A DNA stretch of 64,000 nt from Neoarius graeffei (taxonomy: Eukaryota > Chordata > Actinopteri > Siluriformes > Ariidae): the NCBI RefSeq assembly GCF_027579695.1, contig NC_083577.1, positions 36,239,698-36,303,697 on the forward strand, read 5' to 3'. Shown piece after piece: positions 22,509 through 34,400 of the stretch. Every line of letters starts with the position of its first letter. Within the stretch, counting starts at the first letter, position 1. A program made the position numbers and the translations under genes. The notes beneath the pieces are model-generated. The model saw nothing but the letters and a program-made list of their open reading frames with translations, was not told the DNA's origin and ran no database searches.

Positions 22509-23257
22509 GCTACAGGTGCCGCTCGTGAATGGAGACAGAGGCCTCCGTCACATTCTCGGTGGTTGGTTTTCCTCCAGACGATATCCAGGAGAACGATGTG
22601 CCCTTTCAATCTCAAATTCACTGTCAATGTCCATGCCTAAACCCTCAGACAAGATCCTTTCAATACATGCCTTTAAGTTGTTTCCCTCAGCGCCCTCCTT
22701 CAAACCTAGCAGCCTGACATTGTTATGGCGGCTTCTGTTTTCCAAATCTTCTACACGACTCCACAGTGTGTCTATACGCCTACGGTGTACCTCGCGGTCA
22801 TTGACCAACTGTTGGGTAATGTCCTCCACTTCGGATATTCGGGTTTCGGCCAGTCAGCCATCCTTGCATGGCGCTTACAGCATTTTTCAGTTCCGTTGTA
22901 GTCTCTTTAATAGTTGACACGTCCGTAGCCACTGTATTGAGCATAGAGCTCATTTTACTCACTTCAGTGAAAAGGTTTTCCAGGCTAGCATTGTGTTCAG
23001 AGCGTTTTGGGCTAGCACCACCAGTGTCCCTGTCAGGCTTTCCACGCGTGTTCATGAAATACTTCGAGGATGAAGCCATAGTCTATATTTGACGGATAAA
23101 TTGACGAGGAAACTATGAAGCTATTGACGAGTATAACAAATAATTGTAAATGAGGAGATATTGACGAATAAATTACATTATTTCGGTGACGTTTCTCGAC
23201 AACTTCTAGTGTGCGGCCATCTTACTCGGCGATCCCACGTGACTCTCAGATTGTAAT

Positions 23258-24154
23258 GTTATTAAGAAATGGCAGTTAACAGAAACAGTGAAGATCAAGG
23301 TGAGGTCTGGAAGATGAAGAAAACTTTCTGAAAGAACTGTTCGTTGAATTGCTAGAAACGCAAATAAAAACCCCTGTTTGACTGCAAAAGACCTTCAGAA
23401 AGATTTAGCAGACCCTGGAGTGGTGGTGCACTGTTCTACCATGCAGCGACACCTGAACAAATATGACCTTCATGGGAGAGTCATCAGAAGAAAACCTTTC
23501 CCGCATCCTAGCCACAAAATTCAGCGTCTGAAGTTTGCAAATGAACATCTAAATAAGCCTGATGCATTCTGGAAACAAGGCCTGTGGACTGATGAAATCA
23601 AAATAGAACTTTTTGGCCACAATGTGCAAAGGTATGTTTGGAGAAAAAAGGGTGCCAAATTCCAGGAAAAGAATACCTTTCCAACTCTGAAGCATGGGTG
23701 TGGATCGATCATGTTTTGGGGTTGTGTTGCAGCCAGTGGCACAGGGCACATTTCATTGGTTGAGGGAAGCATGGATTTGAATAAATACCAGCAAATTCTG
23801 GAAGCAAACATCACACCATCTGTAAAAAAGTTGAAGTTAAAAAGAGGATGGGTCCTACAATAAGACAATCCAAAACACACCTCAAAATATACAATGGAAT
23901 ACCTCAAGAGGCATAAGCTGAAGGTTTTGCCCTGGCCCTCACAGTCCCCTGACCTAAACATCATTGAAAATCTGTGGATAGATCTCAAAAGAGCAGTGCA
24001 TGCAAGACAGCCCAAGAAACTTGTAGAACCAGAAGCCTTTTGTAAGGACGAATGTGTGAAAATCCCCCAGGTAAGAACTGAAAGATTATTAGCTGGCTAC
24101 AAAAAGTGTTTACAAGCTGTGATACTTACCAAAGGGGGTGTTACTAGGTACTAA
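23258..24154 (+). pseudogene. Tc1-like transposase, C-terminal two thirds
   Basis: One frame from 23378 reads TAKDLQKDLADPGVVVHCST, then LWTDEIKIELFGHN (first catalytic Asp), VFWGCVAASGTGH-like text, and after an in-frame TAA at 23861-23863 continues PKHTSKYTMEYLK, PDLNIIENLWIDLKRAV (catalytic Glu) to the stop at 24154. At the second catalytic site the family motif QQDNDPKHTS is degraded: the TAA replaces a Gln codon and one codon of DND is missing. Further stops lie upstream of 23378. Not functional. Confidence 0.8.
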
Positions 24155-24368
24155 CCATGCAGGGTGCCCAAACTTTTGCTTCGGGCCCTTTTCCTTTTTT
24201 GTCATTTTGAAAATGTAAAAGATGAAAAAAAAATTGTTTTTACTTAAAATATAAAGGGAATGAGTCATCTTTAACTTTATGCCTTTTGGAGATCATTTCA
24301 TCTTCAACTTGCTTAACCATTCACAGTAACAGCAATTTTGACCAGGGGTACCCAAACTTTTGCATATA

Positions 24369-24748
24369 GGCACAGTGGTGTAGCGGTCAGCGCTGTCACC
24401 TCACAGCAAGAAGGTCCGGGTTCGAGCCCCGGGGCCGGCAAGGGCCTTTCTGTGCGGAGTTTGCATGTTCTCCCCGTGTCCGCGTGGGTTTCCTCCGGGT
24501 GCTCCGGTTTCCCCCACAGTTCAAAGACATGCAGGTTAGGTTAACTGGTGACTCTAAATTGACCGTAGGTGTGAATGTGGGTGTGAATGGTTGTCTGTGT
24601 CTACGTGTCAGCCCTGTGATGACCTGGTGACTTGTCCAGGGTGTACCCCGCCTTTCGCCTGTAGTCAGCTGGGATAGGCTCCAGCTTGCCTACGACCCTG
24701 TAGAAGGATAAAGCGGCTAGAGATAATGAGATGAGATGAGATGAGATG
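24369..24748 (+). mobile_element. SINE, GATGA-tailed family, complete
   Basis: tRNA-like head with box A (TGGTGTAGCGGTCAGCG) and box B (GGGTTCGAGCCC), body with CATGCAGGTTAGGTTAACTGG, and a tail (GATGA)n running into (TG)n. It abuts the right TIR of the Tc1 element at 24368. No clear target duplication. Confidence 0.85.
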
Positions 24749-24779
24749 TGTGTGTGTATTTTTTTTTTCTGAACCAGCT

Positions 24780-25318
24780 CTAATATGTCACTTTTATAGA
24801 ACACTGAGGTGGGAGGATTTTCAGAGTAGAGTCTTTAGATCCAATAGCTAAAAGTGGCAGTAATTTCTCAGTAAATGTGTGTGTGAAAGTGTGTATGTGT
24901 GTGTTACTGAGAGGATCAGAGAATGACAGCTTTCCTCTGTCCCAATCCAGCTGCACTCTGATCCTCTGGAGCTTCTGTGCTATTGAAAGGATCATGGATG
25001 GTTGTGGTGTAGATCGTGCACTATAATGACTGATCTTATACACCACATACCAGATTCCATCTCTGGAGGTTATATCTCCCTTCCTCCAAGCAGATTCTGA
25101 CATCACACCCACAAGCCATAATGTACAGTTTCCAACTTCAACATCCCAGCAGTGTGTCCCCGAGTTAAAGCTTTCAGAGCCCAGAATGCATTGTAATTCA
25201 TCAAATCTCTTTGGATTATCAAGAAGGTTCTGTTTCTCAGCACTGAGTCTCAAACTGGTCAGATCATTAGATACAACGAGTTTAGGATGAGCAGTGTTGG
25301 GGTCCAGAGTTACAGGTG
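24780..25318 (-). CDS. TRIM gene exon 6 (PRY-SPRY/B30.2) and stop
   Basis: 539 nt, starting after TTTTTTCAG and ending at TAG. Encodes the complete B30.2 domain, with WDVEVG and [13 protein letters not shown] and the usual family ending. The acceptor is followed upstream by a long (CA)n tract in intron 5. Confidence 0.9.
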
Positions 25319-25323
25319 CTGAA

Positions 25324-25402
<79 letters not shown>

Positions 25403-28400
25403 TTTTGTATGTTGAATAGATTCATAACCTGGTGTTGTATGTTCATCTTTAAAGATCACAAACACCAACAAGGAGAAGAGAGAAAGTATATTACTATATT
25501 GGACCATGTGTTGCATTTTCTCCCAGACTCTGAACTTCAGGTTGGCCAGATGTTTTGCCACATGGATCAGTGCTCCTGAAGGCTTCTCTGGATGCTTTAG
25601 TGTGCACTGGGCTCTGCAAAAAACATTCAGGAGTCAGTGTTGCTGTGGGTTTGGATTCAGAAACACAGAGAACGAGAGAGACAGGAACCACATCACTCAC
25701 CTTTTCACTGTGGCCTTGTAGTTCTGCAAAACAACAAAGCAAATATCAGCAGATACAATTTACATTTTTACATCATGGAAATGTGACGTTTCTGCTGATG
25801 GAAAGAAGGTTTACTTTCTCACAGTGTAAATACTGACTAAATGATCCTCACTTGTAAGAATGAGACATCTTCAGCTCTCATCTCCTCTTCTATGGTTCTG
25901 ATTGTATCTGAAAGAGATGATATGTCTCCGCTCAGCTTCTCAATCTTCTCCTTCATCATCTGACTCTTCTGCTCTTCTTCCTTTCTCAGTGCAGTGATCC
26001 TGACTGCCTCTTCATCTCGTAGAAACTGGTGAAGCTTCTCAAACTCCTCCTTAATCTGACACTCTGTGTGTTGGGCCTGAATCTGTAATGAACAGGAAAT
26101 CCAGTTAAATAAAACTGCAATCATGCAAAAACATAATTATAATATCAACCCCATGTTATTGATTCTAACCTTTATATGTTCTGCAGTCTGACTCCAGTTC
26201 AGTTTACAGTCTTGAAAGATCTTCAGTTTCTCCTGTAGGGGCTTCAGTGCAGTTTTCAGCTCCTCCTGAAATAAATTAACACACTGCATTGAGACTGTGT
26301 GTTTCAGATTTTAATTTCAAACTACTGCTCAATGAAAGAATTAACTTAACAAAGGAAACTTTTTCAACTAAAAAAAAAGTGGTTGATGTTATGCACTTCC
26401 ATTTGTTCTACAAAAATTCATCTCATCTCATTATCTCTAGCCGCTTTATCCTTCTACAGGGTCGCAGGCAAGCTGGAGCCTATTCCAGCTGACTACGGGC
26501 GAAAGGCGGGGTACACCCTGGACAAGTCGCCAGGTCATCACAGGGCTGACACATAGACACAGACAACCATTCACACTCACATTCACACCTACGGTCAATT
26601 TAGAGTCGCCAGTTAACCTAACCTGCATGTCTTTGGAGTGTGGGGGAAACCGGAGCACCCGGAGGAAACCCATGCGGACACGGGGAGAACATGCAAACTC
26701 CACACAGAAAGGCCCTCGCCGGCCCCGGGGCTCGAACCCAGGACCTTCTTGCTGTGAGGCGACAGCGCTAACCACTACACCACCGTGGCGCCCTCTACAA
26801 AAATTATCAGTTATTATTATTAAAATTATCATAATTATTGGGCAATGTGTCAGTAACAGTGTTGAGAGCACAAGCTCAAAACAGCCTCCAAACATGGCCA
26901 CCATGAACTACACTTCCCAAGAACCACAGCGCCCTCTGTTTCCAGCTTATTAATTACACCTGTCACTCATTTCCTCCATAATCAGCTTCCCTATTTAAAC
27001 ACCACTCTCACACCCACTCAGTGAGAAGTACTATTCAGTGTTTATCTCATGTTGGTGCCAAGCCATTGCTTGGCTGGTCAAAATTCACCATGAATTAAAC
27101 TGAACAACATTTTGACCAAATTTATTTTAGAATGCAGAATAAATTAGTGTCCATAATCCATTACTTATAGTTGCTAAATTGAAATTTGTGGCAGCAAAAA
27201 TAATAAAAAGCATTCTGAAGAAACTAAACCTAACTTATTTAGTTATTAATAAATTTAGGGAAAGACACTCAGGTGGTGTAGTGGTTAGCACTGTCGCCTC
27301 ACAGGAAGAAGGTCCTGGGTTCAAGCCCAGCGGCCGATGGGGTCTTTCTGTGTGGAGTTTGCATGTTCTCCCCATGTATGCGTGGGTTTCCTCCGGGTGC
27401 TCTGGTTTCCCCCACAGTTCAAAGACATGCAGTTAGGTTAACATGAGGTGGCCTTGGGCTGAAGTGCCCTTAAGAAAGGTACCTAACCCCTAACTGCTCC
27501 TCAGGTGCTGTCGTGTGGCTGCCCACTACTCTGGGTGTGTGCGCGTGTGTTCACTGCTTCAGATGGGTTAAATGCAGAGGATGAATCTCACTGTGCTTGA
27601 GTGTGCATGTGACAAATAAAGGTTTCTTCTTCTTAAAAGATGTTTAGGTACTGAAGATACCAAGTGATGTCATGTTTCAGGTGTTATTTTGTCCCATTCA
27701 TCGTGAAAACAGGTCTTAAGGTGTACAACAGTACGGGGTCATCAATGTCATATTTTTCATTTCAAAATTCTCCACACATTCTCTATTGGGGACAGAGGGG
27801 ACAGGCACCCTCTTCTTCCACAGCCCTGCCTTTATAATGTGTGCAGAATGTGGTTTTCCATTGTCTTGTTGAGATAACCTTGGAAAAGGTTTTGTCTTGA
27901 AGGCAGCATATGTTGCTCTAAAATCTCAATGTACTTTTCTGCGCCATCACAGAAGTGTAAGTTACCTTTGCCAAGGGCACTGACACAACCCCATACCATG
28001 ACAGACCCTGGCTTTTGGACTTGTTGCTGGTAACAGTCTGGATGGTCCTTTTTGTCTTTGGTCCAGAGCGCACAGTGTCCCTTTTTTTTTTTTTTCAAAA
28101 AAGACCTGGAATACTGATTTGTCTGACCACAGCACACGTTTCCACTGTGTGATGGTCCATCCCAGATGCCTCTGAGCCCAGAGAAGCTGATGGTGCTTCT
28201 GGACACAGTTAACATAAGGCTTCTTTTTTGCACAGTAAAGTTTTAACTGCCATTTGTGGATGTAACTCCATATTGTGGTGACAAATGGTTCCCAAAGTAG
28301 GAGGCGCTAGTAAGCACCGTATGGAGTAGTCGTATTTCTCAGAGCTCCTCTCCACATTCGAAATAGTTCGGTCATTTACTTAATATTTTACCTAATTTCC

Positions 28401-31400
28401 CGGTTTCGCCTCATAAATACTTTGGACTAAGTGCCTCAAGATGACAAAACCGAAATCTGAAAGAGGGAAGCGGTAAGAGAAAGCCTCTAATGAGACTGAT
28501 GGCCAGCCATGTGTGGAGCTAGCTGCTGCGGCTCCGGAGTTAGCCAACGAGTCTGATCTGGAGTCTGAATCGAGCATCCTCGCAGCTATACGATGTATGA
28601 GCAGGACAATGAATGATCGTTTTAATGACTTGGAGGCATCTTTGGCATCCACCCAGGCAACGCTGGTGAGTCTCGGTAACCGAATACAGGAGGTGGAAAA
28701 TGCTAACTTGGAGTATGACCGCCGTCTCTCGCTCATTGAGCAGAAATGTACGAAAATGCAGTCAGAAAATGAAGCACTTCGTCTGAAAGTAACGGACCTG
28801 CAGGCTCGCTCCCGGCGGCAGAATATTAAAATCATTGGCTTGCCTGAGAAAATCAAGAATGGACACGCAACAGAGTTTTTGGCAAAGTTCATCCCTGAGC
28901 TGCTGGGCACTGATAACTTTCCCAGACCGCTGGAGGTGGACCGGGCTCATCGGCTGGGAAGATGGCTCTCCGAGGACAACGCGCGTCCGTGCGTAATGAT
29001 AGCACGGATTCATCACTTCCAACTGAAGGAGAAAATATTACAGCTGGCCCGCCAGCAGTCTCCTCTGTGCTACAATGGTAAAGCGGTTCACTTCTTTCCT
29101 GATTACCCAGCGGAGGTGATGAAGCAACGGCAGGCATTTGATCCCGTCCGTAAGCGACTCCGAGATGCAGGTGTGAGGTGCGGTTTCATCTACCCAGCAC
29201 GGCTGTGGATCTCCAGGGGCACCATGGACAGGGTTTTTTCGTCCCCGCAGGATGCCGAGGCGTTTGCAGAGACGCTGTCTTGAATACTATCCGCCGACAT
29301 GGCGTATTTCGGTATGCGATTCTTAAGTTGTTTGTACACCTACTGGGACATTTATATGACAGTTTGTAAGGTATGTGTGTATGTATGTTAACAAATATAT
29401 TTATCGCTTTTGATTTTCACAAGCACTTGTCCTCATTAGTGGAGAGGGCACGGGGTCCCTGGGTTAACTTAGTGGCCGGTTAGTTGTTCCTGTATGGTCC
29501 AGCAGCCCCTAAGAGAGTATGTAGGGTTTACAATCTCACTTTGTTTGGGAAAGTGGGAGGGGGGGAGGAGGGTGATGTTCTTGTTCGTTTTCATGTGTTC
29601 CTCTTGTCTTTATCATTATTTTATTAGGGCATTATGTTTGTATGCGGGGCGGCACGGTGGTGTAGTAGTTAGCGCTGTCGCCTCACAGCAAGAAGGTCCT
29701 GGGTTCGAGCCCCAGGGCCGGTGAGGGCCTTTCTGTGTGGAGTTTGCATGTTCTCCCCGTGTCCGCGTGGGTTTCCTCCGGGTGCTCCGGTTTCCCCCAC
29801 AGTCCAAAGACATGCAGGTTAGGTTAACTGGTGACTCTAAATTGACTGTAGGTATGAATGTGGGTGTGAATGGTTGTCTGTGTCTATGTGTCAGCCCTGT
29901 GATGACCTGGCAACTTGTCCAGGGTGTACCCCGCCTTTCGCCCGTAGTCAGCTGGGATAGGCTCCAGCTTGCCTGCGACCCTGTAGAAGGATAAAGCGGC
30001 TAGAGATAATGAGATGAGATGTTTGTATGCTGCTACTATGCAAAATCCATATGCATCCTAGTATTCCTTCGCCAGGTGGTGGCATCACTTTTACTAGTTG
30101 GAATGTGCGTGGGCTGGGTCATGTGCTCAAGCGAGCTAAAGTGTTCTCTCACTTAAAATCTCTGTCTGCTGATATAGTGTATTTGCAAGAAACGCATATC
30201 AGACCCACAAAGGAAAAGTTACTTAGATGTAGCTGGGCCAATCAGATTTTTCAGTCCACATTTTCCAGTAAAGCCAGAGGAGTGGCAATTTTGATCCGTA
30301 AGACTGTGCCTTTTAGGCATGTTTCTACTGTGAGTGATCCAAATGGCCGGTTTATTTTGGTAACTGGCTACATTCACTCATTTCATGTTACACTCCTTAA
30401 TGTATATGGTCCAAATTTTGATGACCCAGCTTTTTTCCGTAAGATATTTAACTCACTGCCTGATCTCTCGGATACACATTTAATTGCAGGTGGTGACTTC
30501 AATTGTGTGCTTGATAGCCGTTTGGATAGGTCAGTCCAGCCAAATCAGTCGTCTACCTCCTCCACGGTTTTAAATAACTTAATGTCTTCCATGAATCTAG
30601 TTGATATTTGGAGGCTTGGACATCCTACAGATAGAGATTTTTCTTTTTTTTCACAAATGCACAAGTCCTTTTCAAGAATAGATTATTTTTTAATTGACTC
30701 TAAATTGATACCAAATGTGATTGCCTCAAAATATCATAATATTTTAATTTCTGACCATTCTCCAATTTCATTGGTCCTAGATCTTAATCACAAAAAACAG
30801 CAGTTTAACTGGTGTCTCCACCCATCATTGTGTTCTGATGCATCATTCTGTCAATATATATCCACTAAGATCTCAGAATTCCTGGAGTGCAATGATAATT
30901 TGGAAGTCACAGACTCCACTTTATGGGAAACTTTTAAAGTAGTGATTCGGGGTCACATAATCTCTTTTGAATCTTCTCTGTAAAAGGAAAGATGGAAGCG
31001 ACTGTCAGAAATTGAAACTGAACTATCGCAGTTGGAACTTGCCTACAGGAGTTCCTCCAACCCTTCCACCTTACAAAATATTCTTAAACTAAAATATGAA
31101 TATAACACTATCCTATCCAGTCAGGTATGCGATCAGTTGTTTAAGATCAGGCAGAAACACTTCGAGTTGGGGGATAAGCCCCATAAATTACTGGCCCAAC
31201 AGTTAAGAGGCTTGCAAGCTAGTAGAGCCATACACAAGATTAAATCAAAGACTGGAGAACTAATTACTGATCCTAAAAGTATAAACGATCACTTTAGGGA
31301 ATATTATGCAGAGTTATACATGTCAAATGGAAAAGGGAATGTTTCTGATTGGTTGGGGCGTCTAAAACTTCCTAAATTAAGTGAGGCTGCCCGTGAAGCT

Positions 31401-34400
31401 TTGAATTCTGACATCACCACGCAAGAGATTCTGGATGCTATAAAATCATTTCCCAATGGCAAGGCCGCTGGCCCAGATGGTTTCGGAATCGAACTGTATA
31501 AAAAAAATTCTCTGAAGATTGCTCCCCTCCTTTTGAGGATGTTCAATCATTCATTTGGAACCCAGGAATTTCCGCCCACATTATATGAAGCCAATATTTC
31601 ATTATTATTAAAAGAAGGTAGGGATGAAACTGAGCCTTCATCTTTTCATCCTATAGCACTGTTGAATTCAGACATGAAAATTTTTACCAAGTTACTAGCA
31701 AATCGGGGGCGGCACGGTGGTGTAGTGGTTAGCACTGTCGCCTCACAGTAAGAAGGTCCGGGTTCGAGCCCCGTGGCCGGTGAGGGCCTTTCTGTGTGGA
31801 GTTTGCATGTTCTCCCCGTGTCCGTGTGGGTTTCCTCCGGGTGCTCCGGTTTCCCCCACAGTCCAAAGACATGCAGGTTAGGTTAACTGGTGACTCTAAA
31901 TTGACCGTAGGTGTGAATGTGAGTGTGAATGGTTGTCTGTGTCTATGTGTCAGCCCTGTGATGACCTGGCGACTTGTCCAGGGTGTACCCCGCCTTTCGC
32001 CTGTAGTCAGCTGGGATAGGCTCCAGCTTGCCTGCGACCCTGTAGAAGGATAAAGCGGCTAGAGATAATGAGATGAGATGAGATGAGATGAGACTAGCAA
32101 ATCGGTTAAATAAATACATATCATCCATCATTCACGCTGATCAAACTGGCTTTGTCCCTAATAGATTTTCCTTGTTTAATGTCAGAAGATTGATGAATAT
32201 AATGTATCATAGGTACAGTAAGGGCTCGAGGGTGGCTCCCCTCTGCCTAGATGCGGAAAAGGCATTTGACCAAGTGGAATGGGCATACATGGTAAAGGCC
32301 TTGGAAGAGTTTGGATTTGGTAGTCAATTTGTATCGTGGATTACAATGTTATATGCTCATCCATCTTCCTCCATTCTCACAAATCAAGAAAGATCAGTGC
32401 CGTTCTGATTACACTGCGAGACACACCAGGGCTGCCCTCTCAGCCCATTGCTTTTTGCCATTGCTATTGAACCTCTTGCCATTAGTATCAGGAATCACCC
32501 TTCTATTGAACCCATCCGGCTGGGTAAAGTGGATCACCATATTTCCCTATATGCGGACGATGTTGTTCTTTTCATATCACAACCAGAGAAATCAGTTCCT
32601 GTTTTGCTGGATCTAATCAGAACATTTGGTGAAGTTTCGGGTTACACAATTAACTGGCAGAAGAGTGAATTCATGTCATTGGGTGCGGATCTCAACACTG
32701 AATTTCTGCATAATCTCCCGTTCAAAATTACCAACAGGCTGAAGTATCTTGGTGTAGTTTTGTCAAAAGACCCTAAACTAATTTTTAACCTGAACTTTCT
32801 TGAGAAATTTGAGAAACTGAGGAGGGACATTGAAAAATGGAGGAATCTTCCTCTCTCTATGGTGGGTCGAATAAATGCCATCAAGATGGTTTCCCTGCCG
32901 AGGTTCTTGTATCTCTTTCAAAATTTACCTATTTTTTTGACACAATCTTTTTTCAAATCTCTGGATTCGATAGTTCTACCTTTTATTTGGGGCTTTAAAG
33001 CTCACAGAATTTCAAAAGCTCATTTACATAAACCAGGGGAAATGGGTGGGTTCGGGTTGCCATATTTCCTGCATTACTACTGGGCAGCGAATGCTAGAGC
33101 CCTTGTCTATTGGCAGGAAGGATATAATATGGAGGTATCTGTCGAGACTCCCCCTTGGGTTGCCATTGAAATGAGTGATGTCAAAAACAGTTCGCTTCCA
33201 GCACTTCTCAACACCCAGACCTCCTGCAACTGTTAAGATGGATAATATGATCATTTTCAATTGCTTAAAAATATGGCAGCAAATTAGGAAGGGCTGCAGA
33301 CTACCAGACACTTCTATCCATGCCCCAGTATATCACAATCATGCATTCTCTCCATCCCTCTCGGATGGGTCTTTTGACAGTTGGAGGCTAAAGGGTTTGG
33401 TCACTCTGAAAGATCTGTATATTAATAAACAATTTGCTACATTTGCTCAGTTACAAAACAAGTTTTCTCTTCCCACAACACATTTTTTCCGATATTTGCA
33501 GATTAGGAATTATGCCCGTCAATGTGTGCCTAACTTTGAGTCTCTTCTGGAAGATAAATTGATTTATAACTTTTGTTGGGTCCACCTGAATCTAGAAAAT
33601 TGGTCTCTGGCTTTGTAAATATATTTTCTGAACAAACAATTTCTGCTACGCACTCTTTGAAAAACTCCTGGGAGGAGGAGCTGGGAATGCAGATTGGAGA
33701 TGATGTTTGGAGGAAGGGCCTTGGTAGGACCTGATCTTGCTCTATCAACACCATGCACCAGTTAATCCAATTTAAGGTGATGCACAGGCTTCATTATTCA
33801 AAAACCAAACTGCACAGAATCTTTCCCACCATTTCATCACTATGTGACCAATGTACTAAATCTGCAGAGGGCTCTCTGACTCATCTCTTTTGGACATGTC
33901 CGAAACTGTATAATTTTTGGTGTAACATATTTAAGTGGTTTTCTGACATGTATGGTTGTGTGTTTGAACCTGATCCAATGATTGCATTATTTGGGGTTTC
34001 TCTTTCTCTACTTAAACATGGGGTTTCGGTGCAAAGCACAATTATGTATGGAATAGTAATTGCAAAGAAAATTATTTTAAAACTCTGGAAGTCAGATACT
34101 GTGCCTCAGTTTAAGATCTGGTTACGTGAGCTCATTGGCATATTGCATATGGAGAAGGTTCGATATGGCATGATGGACAATCTTAATAAATTTTCAGATA
34201 TATGGCAGCCATTTTTGGCTCACCTTGATAAATATAACACTGATCTTGACCAGCAAGGGAGTTCATAGAGTGCCATCCACCTTTACCATCTCTGTTTAGT
34301 ATTTGTGTTAAGATTCTAGTGTCAGTGATGCAGCAGTGTACACAATTATTGTTTTTAAATATGCCCTGTTTTTTGTTTTTTTTTGCTGTTTTTTTGTGTG

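Larger units (their letters stand above)
19947..22548. mobile_element. compound insertion in LINE ORF1 (unresolved outer element)
   Basis: ORF1 text stops at NQPPR near 22549 and resumes at about 19946, so about 2.6 kb was inserted. Two inner elements are clear (20425-21103 and 21591-22508). The outer sequence (about 19990-20424, 21104-21590) has an A13 run, GTGTTTTATTTACAGTGC and a poly(C) run at about 21130. It could be LTR-derived, but I found no convincing ends or target duplication, so I leave it unnamed. Confidence 0.5.
19618..23079 (-). pseudogene. LINE ORF1 (RNA-binding chaperone), split by insertion
   Basis: Begins MASSSKYFMNTRGKPDRD at 23079. A coiled-coil segment (VSKMSSMLNTVATDVSTIKE) leads, after one frameshift near 22850, into an RRM-like core (ENRSRHNNVRLLGLKEGAEG, EIERAHRSPG). 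The C-terminal domain lies beyond a 2.6-kb insertion, at 19985-19618: REKVLKAAREKGG, LLPDMTKELAESRKAF and LAFPATLWFTWNGRKRKF. These are the L1 ORF1p RRM and CTD. Broken by the insertion and the frameshift. Confidence 0.8.
14047..23244 (-). mobile_element. full-length L1/Tx1-type LINE, minus strand, with three insertions
   Basis: Bounded by the 13-bp duplication CTCAGATTGTAAT. The 5' end (23244) starts near a YY1-type site; the 3' end is an A/T-rich tail at 14047. ORF1 pieces are at 23079-22549 and 19946-19618, and ORF2 runs from 18968 to 14268. Three later insertions interrupt it: a TA-flanked MITE at 15173-16108, a palindromic MITE at 19371-19617, and a compound insertion at about 19947-22548. 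Subtracting them leaves about 5.4 kb, the same net size as the plus-strand relative at 28300-34487, so this copy was full length when it inserted. Confidence 0.85.
13547..24368 (+). mobile_element. Tc1-like transposon split by a 9.2-kb nested insertion
   Basis: Left part 13547-14046 and right part 23258-24368 form one element of about 1.6 kb: TIR GCATGCAAAAGTTTGGCACCC on the left and its inverse GGGTACCCAAACTTTTGCAT on the right. The transposase starts in the left part (DAHKAGGGYKNVAKCFQ) and continues in the right part. The junction duplicates CTCAGATTGTAAT (14034-14046 and 23245-23257), the target duplication of the intervening LINE. The element is ancient and dead. Confidence 0.85.

Noticed and set aside
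22282-22917. 211-aa plus-strand frame
   Set aside because: Antisense to LINE ORF1 and overlapping the hAT end; no protein family resemblance.
25316-25579. His-Thr and Cys-Val repeat proteins
   Set aside because: Translations of a (CA)n microsatellite inside TRIM intron 5.
29655-29720. tRNA gene with A and B boxes
   Set aside because: The tRNA-like part is the head of a SINE; it is followed by the SINE body and occurs in many copies, and does not fold as a complete cloverleaf with an acceptor stem.
29737-29994. 85-aa frame [20 protein letters not shown]... recurring at several places
   Set aside because: It is the read-through of the SINE body; the same frame appears in every complete SINE copy on either strand and has no start context or independent conservation.
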